From NCBI RefSeq assembly GCF_019636075.1, contig NZ_JAHBYG010000012.1, positions 1 to 64,000 of the forward strand: DNA of 64,000 bases, read 5' to 3'. The translations under genes were made by a program, and so were the position numbers. Shown piece after piece: positions 38,902 to 49,161 of this stretch (position 1 is the first letter of the stretch; each line of letters starts with the position of its first letter). Source of the stretch: Ferrovibrio sp. GTDB taxonomy: Bacteria; Pseudomonadota; Alphaproteobacteria; Ferrovibrionales; Ferrovibrionaceae. The notes beneath the pieces are model-generated. The model had not been told where the DNA came from. It saw nothing but the letters and a program-made list of their open reading frames with translations, and searched no databases.

Positions 38902-39309
38902 TCAGCCCGCCTTGCGCTGCATTTGCGCTGCCGCGATATAGGGAAACTTGATCTCGATCCAATCGGCCAAGGCCCGTACTTTTTCGGCGGCTTCCTCGCC
39001 CATCGGCGTGAGGCTGTATTCCACATGGGGCGGCACCACCGGCAGCGCCTCGCGCCGCACCATGCCATCCTGCTCCAACCATTGCAGGGTCTGGATCAGC
39101 ATCCGCTCGCTCACCCCGCCGATCTTGCGGCGTAAGTCGCTGTAGCGATGCATGCCCGATTGCAGGGCGATCAGCACCAGCACGCCCCAGCGGCTGGTGA
39201 GATGCTTCAACACCTCCCGCGAAGGACAATCCACGGCCATCAGATTGCCGGCCTGCAAATAATTCGACAGTGTTTTTGATTGATATTCCGCGATATCTGC
39301 ATCGGCCAT
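38902..39309 (-). CDS. HxlR-family transcription regulator (QorR/YtfH-like)
   Basis: A 135-residue winged-helix regulator. It has CPSREVLKHLTSRWGVLVLI with the conserved Cys of redox-sensing members, SDLRRKIGGVSERMLIQTLQ (recognition helix) and PHVEYSLTPMGEEAAEKV. ATG 39309 has GGAGA before it; a longer in-frame start at 39390 would cover the divergent promoter. It is divergent from a QorB-like quinone reductase, the same pairing as ytfH-ytfG of E. coli; it is likely to repress that gene and itself in response to quinones or diamide (inference). Confidence 0.88.
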   Translation of the reverse strand: MADADIAEYQSKTLSNYLQAGNLMAVDCPSREVLKHLTSRWGVLVLIALQSGMHRYSDLRRKIGGVSERMLIQTLQWLEQDGMVRREALPVVPPHVEYSLTPMGEEAAEKVRALADWIEIKFPYIAAAQMQRKAG

Positions 39310-39326
39310 TATATTTTCTCCATACT

Positions 39327-39355
39327 TACTTTTATGTAGGTACCTTCTAAAAGTA
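39327..39355. promoter_or_regulatory. Inverted-repeat operator candidate between qorR-like and qorB-like genes
   Basis: TACTTTTA (39327-39334) and its exact complement TAAAAGTA (39348-39355) are separated by 13 bp, so their centres are 21 bp apart, two turns of the helix. The site lies in the divergent intergenic region about 18 bp before the regulator start and 53 bp before the reductase start. HxlR dimers bind such repeats. Confidence 0.55.
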
Positions 39356-39407
39356 ACTGCCGTAGTTATATGGCGTGGCACCACGACCAAACAAGAGGGC
39401 TTTTGCC

Positions 39408-40256
39408 ATGACCATTGCCGTTACCGGAGCCACCGGCCAGTTGGGCCGCATCGTGATTGCAAAGCTGAAGGCCAAGCTGCCGGCGGCTGAAATCGTCGCC
39501 CTGGTGCGCGATCCGGCCAAAGCCGCCGATCTGGGCGTTGCCACCCGCGCCGCCGATTACACCAAGCCGGACCAACTGGCCGCCGCGCTCAAGGGCGTGG
39601 ATAAGCTGCTGCTGATCTCGTCTTCGGAAGTGGGCCAACGCGCGCCGCAGCATCAAAATGTGATCGATGCCGCCAAGCAGGCCGGCGTGAAGCTGATTGC
39701 CTATACCAGCATCCTGCATGCCGATAATTCGCCGCTGGGCCTGGCCGTGGAGCATCGCGCCACCGAAGCCGCGCTGAAGGCTTCCGGCATTGCCTATGCC
39801 ATCCTGCGCAATGGCTGGTATAGCGAGAATTACACCAGCGCGATTGCCGGCGCGGTGCCCAATGGCGGCATCGTCGGCGCGGCCGGAGACGGCAAGATTT
39901 CGGCCGCCGCCCGCGAGGATTACGCCGAAGCCGCCGCAGCCGTGCTGACCGGCAGCGGCCATGAAAACACGATCTACGAACTGGGTGGCGACGACGCCTT
40001 CACCATGGCCGATCTGGCTGCCGAAGTTTCCAAGCAGACCGGCAAGAGCATCGCCTACAGCAACATGCCCGAGGCCGCTTATGCCGATCTGCTGAAAAGC
40101 TTCGGCCTGCCGGAAGCCTTTGCCAACCTGCTGGCGGATTCCGATACCGGCGCGTCGAAAGGCGGCTTGTTCGATGGCAGCCGCACGCTATCCAAGCTGA
40201 TCGGCCGCCCCACCACGCCGTTGGCCAAGACCGTCACGGCGGTGTTGAGGGACTGA
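39408..40256 (+). CDS. qorB: NAD(P)H-dependent quinone oxidoreductase, QorB (NmrA/SDR) type
   Basis: A 282-residue atypical SDR. MTIAVTGATGQLGRIVIAKL is the dinucleotide-binding start; GVDKLLLISSSEVGQRAPQH, KLIAYTSILHADNSPLGLA and GIAYAILRNGWYSENY follow the YtfG/QorB pattern. Family enzymes reduce quinones with NAD(P)H. ATG 39408 is preceded by AAGAGGG. A stress role is supported by the divergent HxlR regulator and the inverted repeat between the two starts. Confidence 0.88.
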   Translation: MTIAVTGATGQLGRIVIAKLKAKLPAAEIVALVRDPAKAADLGVATRAADYTKPDQLAAALKGVDKLLLISSSEVGQRAPQHQNVIDAAKQAGVKLIAYTSILHADNSPLGLAVEHRATEAALKASGIAYAILRNGWYSENYTSAIAGAVPNGGIVGAAGDGKISAAAREDYAEAAAAVLTGSGHENTIYELGGDDAFTMADLAAEVSKQTGKSIAYSNMPEAAYADLLKSFGLPEAFANLLADSDTGASKGGLFDGSRTLSKLIGRPTTPLAKTVTAVLRD

Positions 40257-40263
40257 GTATAAA

Positions 40264-40290
40264 GCCCGGTCGGCGCCCTGCCGTCCGGGC
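40264..40290. terminator. Bidirectional hairpin between qorB and the DUF817 gene
   Basis: GCCCGGTCGGC pairs with GCCGTCCGGGC through one T-T mismatch, with AA on the left flank and TT on the right. It fits between two convergent genes, so it may end both transcripts. The U-tract is short in both directions. Confidence 0.55.
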
Positions 40291-40291
40291 C

Positions 40292-41152
40292 TTAATCATC
40301 CTCATGGATCGGACGCGGCTTGCGCACCAAAGTCACCAGCACGAAGCTGATGATCATCAGCAAGAACCATGAGCCGTATTTGGCAAAGGAAACCATATTC
40401 CAACCCCGCATCTGGCTGGGATAGAGCCAGGCGCTGGTGAAGGTGCCGATATTCTCGGCAAACCAGATGAACAAAGCCACCAGCATGAAGCCAAGCAGCA
40501 GCGGCATGCGGCGATGAACGCGCCAGACCCTGAAATAGACCCAGCAGCGCGCATAAAGCAGCGCCGTTGCCGCAAACAGCAGATAGCGTAAATCCATCAT
40601 GTAATGATGGCTGTAGAAGTTGGCATAGATCGCCGCCGCCAGCAGCATGGTCGCCCAAAGCGGCGGATAATGGCTGAAGCGCATGTCGAATACACGGCCG
40701 ATCCGCGCGAAATAACTGCCCACCGCGGCATACATGAAACCGGTGAAGAGCGGCACGCCGCCAATGCGCAGCAGGCTGACTTCGGGATAAATCCAAGACC
40801 CCATGGCGGTCTTGAAGATTTCCATTGCCGTGCCGACCAGATGGAACAGGAAGATCACCTTCGCCTCCTCCCAGCTTTCCAGCCGGAAGGCCAGCATGGC
40901 GATCTGCAGGGCCAGGCAGGCGACAAAGAGAAAATCATAGCGCGCCAGCCCAACATCACCCAGGCCAGCATCACGCGGATACCAGAGATGCGTGGCGATC
41001 AGCAGCGCCAGCAAGGCGCCGCCAAACAGGCAGGCCCAGGCCTCCTTGATGCCGAACAGCAGGAACTCATACGCCCAGGCCGCCCAGCGCCCACGCGCAA
41101 TGGCGCGGCGGCCATACTCTTCCTGCAGCAGGAAAAGCCGTCGCGCCAGCAT
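40292..41152 (-). CDS. DUF817 family membrane protein
   Basis: A 286-residue polytopic membrane protein with eight or so hydrophobic helices (AWAYEFLLFGIKEAWACLFG, FTGFMYAAVGSYFARIGRVF, ATMLLAAAIYANFYSHHYMM, LLLGFMLVALFIWFAENIGT among them). The histidine pair in YSHHYMMDLR and the acidic and basic residues inside helices hint at transport, but the DUF817 family is uncharacterised. I use ATG 41152; the longer ORF upstream shadows pccA. It begins 14 bp after the pccA stop and is likely in that operon. Confidence 0.82.
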   Translation of the reverse strand: MLARRLFLLQEEYGRRAIARGRWAAWAYEFLLFGIKEAWACLFGGALLALLIATHLWYPRDAGLGDVGLARYDFLFVACLALQIAMLAFRLESWEEAKVIFLFHLVGTAMEIFKTAMGSWIYPEVSLLRIGGVPLFTGFMYAAVGSYFARIGRVFDMRFSHYPPLWATMLLAAAIYANFYSHHYMMDLRYLLFAATALLYARCWVYFRVWRVHRRMPLLLGFMLVALFIWFAENIGTFTSAWLYPSQMRGWNMVSFAKYGSWFLLMIISFVLVTLVRKPRPIHEDD

Positions 41153-41166
41153 CGGCGGGGGAATCT

Positions 41167-43233
41167 TTAAGCGAATTCCAGGATTACCTGATCCACGGCC
41201 AGGCTGTCGCCCTTCTTGGCGTTGATCTTGCGCACGGTGCCGTCGCGTTCGGCGCGCAGCACATTTTCCATCTTCATGGCTTCCACCACGGCCAAGGCCT
41301 GCCCGGCCTTCACCGGTTCGCCCTCCGCCACATTGATCGAAACCACCAAGCCCGGCATCGGGCAGAGCAGGAATTTCGACATGTCCGGCGCCACCTTCTC
41401 GGGCATCAGGCGAGCCAGTTCGGCGGCGCGCGGCGTGCGCACCGCCACATCCAGTTCGGCGCCGCCATGGGTGATGCGGAAGCCTTCCACGCGGCTGGCT
41501 ACACGCGCCACCACCTTCACGCCATCGATCTCGGCACGCAGGAAGGCATCGCCGGGGCGCCAATCGGTGCGCACCTTGATCGCCTTGCCCTTGCCATCCA
41601 GCTTCACATCGATGCCACCGGCCGTTTCGTCGATGCTGACGACATGCTCTTCCCGACCGCCGCCAGCGCTGCCCAGCGCCACCACCCATTCAGCAGGGGT
41701 CTGCTTCTCGGGCAGTCCAAGCTTGCCGCTGATATGGCCGGCACGGCGATCTGCGCGCAATTGCAGCAGCACAGCGGCCGCGATCAGGCCATTGCGGCGA
41801 GCCGGCGGCAGAACGGCGCCGGCAAAACCCGCCGGCCATTCCTCGGCGATGAAATTGGTGGAAAGCCGGCCGGCGACAAAGCGCGGATGCGCCAGAACGG
41901 CCGACAGGAAATTCACGTTATGGCCGATGCCGCTGATCCAGGTTTCATCCAACGCACCGGCAAGGGCGGCGGTGGCTTCTTCACGGGTTTTGCCATAGCC
42001 GCACAGCTTGGAGATCATCGGATCGTAGAACATGCTGATCTCGCTGCCTTCCACAACGCCGGTATCGTTGCGGATGGCTGCGGATTCCTCCGCCGTGCTC
42101 CAGCGCACCAGGCGACCGGTGCTGGGCAGAAAGCCGCGATAGGGATCTTCGGCATAGATGCGGGCCTCGATGGCCCAGCCATTCAGCTTCACATCCTTCT
42201 GCGCGATGGTCAGCTTCTCGCCGGCCGCCACGCGGATCATCTGTTCGACAAGATCGACGCCGGTGATCAATTCGGTGACGGGATGCTCCACCTGCAAACG
42301 CGTGTTCATTTCGAGGAAGTAGAATTTCTTGTCGGGACCGACGATGAATTCCACCGTGCCGGCGCTGTCGTAGCCCACGGTCTTGGAAAGCGCCACCGCC
42401 TGCTCGCCCATCGCCTTGCGGGTCTTGGCATCCAGGAAAGGCGATGGCGCCTCTTCCACCACTTTCTGATGCCGGCGCTGGATCGAGCATTCGCGCTCGC
42501 CGAGATAGATCACATTGCCATGCTTGTCGCCCAGCACCTGGATCTCGATATGGCGCGGCTCTTCAACGTATTTTTCGATGAACACGCGATCATCGCCGAA
42601 AGAATTCTTCGCCTCGTTGGTGGCGGACGAAAAGCCCTGCTCGACCTCGGAATCCGAGCGCGCGATACGCATGCCCTTGCCGCCGCCGCCCGCCGATGCC
42701 TTGATCATCACCGGATAGCCGATATCGCGGGCGATCTTGATGGCTTCCTTGCCATCCTTGATGGCGCCGAGATAGCCCGGCACGGTAGAAACGCCGGCCT
42801 TCTTCGCCAGCTTCTTGGACTCGATCTTGTCGCCCATGGCGAAAATCGCTTCCGGATTGGGCCCGATGAAGGCGATGCCGGCCTTGGCCAGGGCTTCGGA
42901 GAATTTGCGGTTCTCGGACAGGAAGCCATAGCCCGGATGCACGGCCTGCGCACCGCTGCGCTTGCAGGCATCCACGATCTTGTCGATCACCAGATAGCTT
43001 TCGGCCGCTTGCGGCGGGCCGATATGGATGGCCTCGTCGGCCATGCGCATATGCAGGGCGCCGTCATCGGCATCGGAATACACCGCCACGGTCTTGATGC
43101 CGAGCTTGCGGCAGGTCTTGATCACGCGGCAGGCGATTTCGCCACGATTGGCGATCAGGATTTTGTCGAACAACTTGCCCGCCCCGAAACCGGTTCTGGG
43201 AGCGGCAACCTTGCTTACGGTCTTCTTGGCCAT
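41167..43233 (-). CDS. pccA: Propionyl-CoA carboxylase alpha subunit (biotin carboxylase/carrier)
   Basis: A 688-residue multidomain protein: biotin carboxylase (ILIANRGEIACRVIKTCRKL, MIKASAGGGGKGMRIARS and MNTRLQVEHPVTELITG), a linker BT-type region, and a C-terminal biotin carrier with VVEAMKMENVLRAERDG, where Lys takes biotin. It carboxylates biotin with ATP and bicarbonate. ATG 43233 is preferred; a GTG at 43248 directly after the pccB stop is possible. It is translated right behind pccB and fits PccA in domain order and length; acetyl-CoA or methylcrotonyl-CoA specificity is less likely. Confidence 0.92.
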   Translation of the reverse strand: MAKKTVSKVAAPRTGFGAGKLFDKILIANRGEIACRVIKTCRKLGIKTVAVYSDADDGALHMRMADEAIHIGPPQAAESYLVIDKIVDACKRSGAQAVHPGYGFLSENRKFSEALAKAGIAFIGPNPEAIFAMGDKIESKKLAKKAGVSTVPGYLGAIKDGKEAIKIARDIGYPVMIKASAGGGGKGMRIARSDSEVEQGFSSATNEAKNSFGDDRVFIEKYVEEPRHIEIQVLGDKHGNVIYLGERECSIQRRHQKVVEEAPSPFLDAKTRKAMGEQAVALSKTVGYDSAGTVEFIVGPDKKFYFLEMNTRLQVEHPVTELITGVDLVEQMIRVAAGEKLTIAQKDVKLNGWAIEARIYAEDPYRGFLPSTGRLVRWSTAEESAAIRNDTGVVEGSEISMFYDPMISKLCGYGKTREEATAALAGALDETWISGIGHNVNFLSAVLAHPRFVAGRLSTNFIAEEWPAGFAGAVLPPARRNGLIAAAVLLQLRADRRAGHISGKLGLPEKQTPAEWVVALGSAGGGREEHVVSIDETAGGIDVKLDGKGKAIKVRTDWRPGDAFLRAEIDGVKVVARVASRVEGFRITHGGAELDVAVRTPRAAELARLMPEKVAPDMSKFLLCPMPGLVVSINVAEGEPVKAGQALAVVEAMKMENVLRAERDGTVRKINAKKGDSLAVDQVILEFA

Positions 43234-43248
43234 GGTTCTTGCGCTCAC

Positions 43249-44781
<1,533 letters not shown>

Positions 44782-44994
44782 GGAACTCCCCCGCTAAACC
44801 CGGCCCAACCGACACGCCGGATAACACCGATCTTACAGTCTTATGGCGACGCATAGCACACTGTTTCGCAGCGCAAAATAGCCGGCAATGCGCCCGCGCG
44901 ATGCAATCTTTCAAAATTCCAGAGCGGATCGTAAGGAATTGCAAAACAAGGGTTTTTTATGGATGGAAAATTGCGCAGAGGCAATGGTGCCGGA

Positions 44995-46248
44995 TCAGTT
45001 GCGCCGCCGCATGCCGGCCGGCATCTCCGGCAGCCGGCAATCGGTCAGATCGGCGCCATCCAGCAAAGCGCGGGCAAGGTCGGCCTCGTCCATCACCGCA
45101 TTCTTCAGCAACGCGCCGCGCAGGTCGGCCGAACGCAGCAGGCTGCGGCTGAGATTGACCGGAAAATAGCGCCCGCCGCCCATGGTGAGCGGACCGAGAT
45201 TGGCATCGCGCAGATCGGCCCGCACCAGATGCGCCCCGGAAAGATTGGCGCCACGCAGATCGGCACCCATCAGGTTGGCATCGCGCAGATCGGCATCCAT
45301 CAGCTTGGCGCCCTGCATCATGGCGCGCTCGAGATTGAGGCCCTGCAATACCGAGCCGCGCAGATTGGCGCCGGTGAGGATCACGCCCTGACGCGGGCCG
45401 ATGCCGCGCAGATCCAGTTCGCTGAAATCGAACAGCCTGCCCTGCTGGCCGCCCGTGCCAACCCAGGCGGCATAAAGTTTCAGGGCTTCATCGATGGAAA
45501 CCCCCAGATCGCTGATCGGCCGGCCCTTCTGGCGGTCATCCAGCACGCCCTGCACATCAGCGCCCGCCATCATTGCGTTTTCCAGCTTGGCGCCCACCAT
45601 AACGGCGCCGCGCAAGGTGGCATCCTTCAGGTTGGCACCAGACAGGTCCGCGCCGGACAGATTGGCGCCTTCCAGCCGCGCCGCCGCCAGATTGGCGCGC
45701 GTAAGCACGCAATTGACCATGATCGCATCGGTGAAATCGGTGCGCCCGGCACTCACGCCAGACAGATCGGCGCCGGTCAGATCGGCTGCTGCCATTTTTG
45801 CGCCGCCCAAATCCACCGGATCGTGGTCGGGCTTCTTGATATGCACATTGCCGTATTTGTCGCGTTCGGCCACCACGCCATCGCGCATGTCGGCATCCAG
45901 CAGCCGCGCGCCGGTCAGGTCGGCGCCGCGCAAAGAGGCGCCGCGCAAATCGGCCCGGTCCAGCCGCGCGCCCTGCAGATTGGCGCCGCGCAGGTCGCAG
46001 GCATACAGCACAGCCTGGCTCAGATTGGTCTCGGCCAGATTGGCGCCCTGCATCTTGCAGCCGGTAAAATCTGCGCCGGCCAAGTCAGCCCCAGCCATGG
46101 TCAGATTGGACAGATCGCGGAATTGGAAAATGGTACGACGCCCGCCAGAGAGCCTCTGGCGGTATTTCTCATGATCGGCAATGGCAGCCAGCAACTCGCC
46201 GTACCCAACCTTGGGACGCTGCCGATTATCCTTACGCCCAGCCGACAC
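44995..46248 (-). CDS. Pentapeptide-repeat protein
   Basis: The 417-residue product is largely A(D/N)LXX pentapeptide repeats, folding as a right-handed square beta helix. Tracts run at about residues 55-125, 150-225 and 285-400 (MQGANLAETNLSQAVLYACD and similar). Two segments interrupt them: a short charged insert (ERDKYGNVHIKKPDHDP) and a longer one of about 60 residues (DDRQKGRPISDLGVSIDEAL onward). No signal peptide is convincing. I chose GTG 46248 with GGGGGA before it over ATG 46305, whose extra residues are not protein-like. Function unknown; some relatives protect gyrase, but nothing here shows that. Confidence 0.85.
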   Translation of the reverse strand: MSAGRKDNRQRPKVGYGELLAAIADHEKYRQRLSGGRRTIFQFRDLSNLTMAGADLAGADFTGCKMQGANLAETNLSQAVLYACDLRGANLQGARLDRADLRGASLRGADLTGARLLDADMRDGVVAERDKYGNVHIKKPDHDPVDLGGAKMAAADLTGADLSGVSAGRTDFTDAIMVNCVLTRANLAAARLEGANLSGADLSGANLKDATLRGAVMVGAKLENAMMAGADVQGVLDDRQKGRPISDLGVSIDEALKLYAAWVGTGGQQGRLFDFSELDLRGIGPRQGVILTGANLRGSVLQGLNLERAMMQGAKLMDADLRDANLMGADLRGANLSGAHLVRADLRDANLGPLTMGGGRYFPVNLSRSLLRSADLRGALLKNAVMDEADLARALLDGADLTDCRLPEMPAGMRRRN

Positions 46249-46519
46249 CCAACATCCCCCGAAAAAGCAAAAAGCCCCCGGAAATCCAATGCATGGCAAA
46301 ACCACGCTTTACCGATTCAGGATTTACGGGCGGACAGTACCGCTCTCATGCAGCACCTGCAACAACAAACAATTAGCCGACAATAACGTGCATATTGCAT
46401 ATTTTTACGCGTATTAAATTGTGGTAACTCTGCGAGACGTTCTTAGATTCAACGCTTTAAAAGTGTATGATTGCATGCATATCATGCCTCCGGCTTAAAC
46501 CAAGCCCTTGGAGAGCATC
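46249..46519 (+). promoter_or_regulatory. AT-rich upstream region of the chemoreceptor
   Basis: The 271 bp between two divergent genes are AT-rich from 46370 on, with TTGGAGAGC (ribosome site) before ATG 46520. I see no unmistakable sigma-70 or flagellar sigma promoter; a TATTAAATT stretch at 46413-46421 might serve as a -10. The palindromic GCATGC near 46474 has no known meaning here. Confidence 0.3.
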
Positions 46520-48427
46520 ATGCAGAAATCTACTTTTTCTGACAAATATGCGGTTCTCATAAGCCTAGCACTGGGCGCAATCGCATTATTGCTCTTCTCT
46601 CCCGTTCTGCAGGGCGGCAATCCAGGATGGCGCGAAGGTCTGTTCATACTCTGCGTGCTCGGTGCTGCCGGGCTTGGTTTGAAGCTGATGCGCGGCGCTG
46701 CTGCATCTGACGAATCGGCAGCGGCGGATAAACAAACCGCCCAGGCCAGGTTGGTGCAGTTGGAGGCCGCGCTGGCCAATCTGGATGCCAATGTGATGAT
46801 GGCCGATAACGATGGCAAGATCATCCTGGTGAACCATGCGATCCACCGCATGTTCAAGGAAGCGCAGAGCGACTTGCGGCGTTGGCTGCCGGATTTCGAC
46901 GCCGACAAACTGCTGGGCGAAAATTTCGACCGCTTCCACAAAGACCGCAATCACCAGCGCAACCTGATCGGCAATCTCACCGGCAGCCATCGCGGCCGCG
47001 CCGAAACCGCCGGCCGGGTATTCGATGTGGTGGCCAATCCGCTTTTCGATGCCGCCGGCAAACGCATGGGCGTGGTGATCGAATGGCAGGACATGACCGA
47101 GCGCCTGCGTATCGAGCGCGAAGTGATGCAGGCCATCACGGATTCCTTCGAGAGCGGCCTGGCCAAGCCGATCGATCTTGCCGGTAAAACCGGTTTCGTG
47201 AAGACTCTATCCGAAACCATCAATGCCAGCGCCGATCAGGTGCTGCATATGGTGGCGGATATTTCCGGCAGCCTGGATGCACTGGCCAAGGGCGACCTCA
47301 CCCGTAAACTGGACAAGCAATATCCCGGCGTGTTCGACACGCTGGCGCGCAACACCAACAGCGTTACCGAACAGATCGGCGATGTGGTGCGCAAGCTTTC
47401 GGACCTGTCGGGCACCGTGCGCGAAGCCGCCGATGAAATCTCCATGGGCAGTCAGGATCTGGCGCAACGTACCGAATCCCAGGCTGCCAATCTGGAACAG
47501 ACTGCCGCTTCCATGCATCAGGTCACCACCACGGTGAAACAGAATGCCGAGAATGCCCAGGCGGCCAATCAGTTCACCGCCAATGCGCGCGACATCGCCG
47601 AAAAAGGCGGCGCCGTCACCACAGAAGCCGTATCGGCGATGAGCGAGATCGAAGGCAGCGCGCAGAAGATCGGAGATATCGTCGGGTTGATCGACGAGAT
47701 CGCCTTCCAGACCAACCTGCTGGCCCTGAATGCCAGCGTGGAAGCCGCACGCGCCGGCGAAGCCGGCAAGGGTTTTGCCGTGGTGGCGCAGGAAGTGCGT
47801 GCGCTGGCGCAGCGCTCGGCCAATGCCTCGAAGGACATCAAGGCGCTGATCCAGGCCTCCAACAGCCAGGTACGCAAAGGCGTGCAATTGGTCAATCAGG
47901 CCGGCTCCACGCTCGGCGAGATCGTCGCAGCCATCAAGAAAGTGGCCGACATCGTGGGCGATATCGCCGCCGCCAGCCGCGAACAATCGCAAGGCCTGGA
48001 GGATGTGAACCGCGCCGTCGGCAGCATGGACGAGATGACCCAACGCAACGGCGCCCTGGTGGAAGAAACCACGGCCTCGGCACAAAGCCTGGCCGGCCAG
48101 GCCCAGGCGCTGGCCGGCATGGTGGCCTATTTCAAGCTGGGCGACGAAGCCACGCGCAAACCGGCTGCCAGCCCCGTATCCAGGCCTGCGCCCTCGCCCA
48201 ATCCGGTTGCCACACCGGCGCCGCACAAGGCCGTACCCGGCACCACAATGCATACAAAACCGCCTGCCGCCCGGCCCAGCCCGGCCAAACCGGCAGCACA
48301 ACCTGCCATGGCGCCTGCGGCACCGAAGCCTGCGCCGCGACCAGTGGCCAGCCCGGCCCCACGCCCAGTGGCCAGCACAGCCCCACGCCCAGTGGTCAGC
48401 GACGACGACGATTGGAAGGAATTCTGA
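46520..48427 (+). CDS. PAS-domain methyl-accepting chemotaxis protein with CheR-docking tail
   Basis: A 635-residue chemoreceptor. Two membrane helices near the N-terminus are separated by a loop of only about 10 residues, so there is no periplasmic ligand domain. A PAS domain (about residues 75-200, [20 protein letters not shown]) follows, a HAMP-like segment, then the MCP signalling hairpin with [21 protein letters not shown] Pro/Ala-rich linker of about 90 residues ends in DDDDWKEF, which fits the WxxF pentapeptide that tethers CheR. Sensing is therefore probably cytoplasmic, e.g. redox or a small metabolite (inference). Confidence 0.93.
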   Translation: MQKSTFSDKYAVLISLALGAIALLLFSPVLQGGNPGWREGLFILCVLGAAGLGLKLMRGAAASDESAAADKQTAQARLVQLEAALANLDANVMMADNDGKIILVNHAIHRMFKEAQSDLRRWLPDFDADKLLGENFDRFHKDRNHQRNLIGNLTGSHRGRAETAGRVFDVVANPLFDAAGKRMGVVIEWQDMTERLRIEREVMQAITDSFESGLAKPIDLAGKTGFVKTLSETINASADQVLHMVADISGSLDALAKGDLTRKLDKQYPGVFDTLARNTNSVTEQIGDVVRKLSDLSGTVREAADEISMGSQDLAQRTESQAANLEQTAASMHQVTTTVKQNAENAQAANQFTANARDIAEKGGAVTTEAVSAMSEIEGSAQKIGDIVGLIDEIAFQTNLLALNASVEAARAGEAGKGFAVVAQEVRALAQRSANASKDIKALIQASNSQVRKGVQLVNQAGSTLGEIVAAIKKVADIVGDIAAASREQSQGLEDVNRAVGSMDEMTQRNGALVEETTASAQSLAGQAQALAGMVAYFKLGDEATRKPAASPVSRPAPSPNPVATPAPHKAVPGTTMHTKPPAARPSPAKPAAQPAMAPAAPKPAPRPVASPAPRPVASTAPRPVVSDDDDWKEF

Positions 48428-48453
48428 TCAGACCGGTTCGATGGCTGCCGATC

Positions 48454-49155
48454 TCACAGCAGCTTCAGGAAATGCTGCACCTGGCGCAGCTCTTCGAGCA
48501 GGCCTGAACGGCGATCCTGCGCTTCGTAATCCTCGCCCCAGGCTTCCGCCTGAAACAATTCATCGAGCTGGCCGGCAGCAAAAGCCGCATCGGCATCCAC
48601 CCGGCCAGCCAGCAAGGCCAGCCCGATCACCAGCGAGCCGGTGCCGGTGGTCGCGCTATGCAGAGCCACAAGGCGGAAATCGTCCAGCGCCTCGAGTATC
48701 CGGGTCAGGCGCGCCGGCAAATCTTCCGGCTGCTTAACAGCGATGATCCCGGTGGTGACATTCAGCCCGATATCGTAACGCTGGCTGAACCAATCCAGCA
48801 AAGGCTGCCAAACCTGTTGCTCGCGCGCGATCAGCGCAGCCGGGTCTTCCGCACGATAGCAAAGCAGATCCGAGCCGCCATAGCGCACCAATTCCTGAAC
48901 GGTGTAGCTGCGATCCTGCGCCACACGGTCAATCGCCGTGGCGCAAAAGCGCATCAGCGGCATGCTGTCGGGTTTGATCTGTTCGGCCTGCGCCGCCCAT
49001 TCCGCCGCCACTGCCTCGGCCAGCGCGGCATTCGGCAGCAGCAACGCGGCCTTGGCCGGGGTTTTCAGCACCCGGCCATCCAGCAGCACATGGAAACCTT
49101 CAACATCGGAAGCGGCGGCCGGCGCTATGCCGACCGCCTTATAGAAACGCCGCAT
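48454..49155 (-). CDS. ATP12-family F1-ATPase chaperone
   Basis: The 233-residue product belongs to the ATP12 family, chaperones that help assemble the alpha subunit of F1 ATP synthase. Typical segments are FHVLLDGRVLKTPAKAALLL, MPLMRFCATAIDRVAQDRSY and YGGSDLLCYRAEDPAALIAR. In alphaproteobacteria it usually follows the HAD phosphatase; here an AsmA-family gene stands between them. It starts 6 bp after that gene. Confidence 0.93.
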   Translation of the reverse strand: MRRFYKAVGIAPAAASDVEGFHVLLDGRVLKTPAKAALLLPNAALAEAVAAEWAAQAEQIKPDSMPLMRFCATAIDRVAQDRSYTVQELVRYGGSDLLCYRAEDPAALIAREQQVWQPLLDWFSQRYDIGLNVTTGIIAVKQPEDLPARLTRILEALDDFRLVALHSATTGTGSLVIGLALLAGRVDADAAFAAGQLDELFQAEAWGEDYEAQDRRSGLLEELRQVQHFLKLL

Positions 49156-49161
49156 GGAATT

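Noticed and set aside
44995-46250. Short direct repeats at DNA level that could suggest a CRISPR array
   Set aside because: The period is 15 bp and reads through as pentapeptide codons without spacers.
44959-46386. Plus-strand frame with repeated QIGA-like units opposite the pentapeptide protein
   Set aside because: The repeats are only the antisense reading of the pentapeptide codons; the minus-strand frame has the proper A(D/N)LXX pattern.
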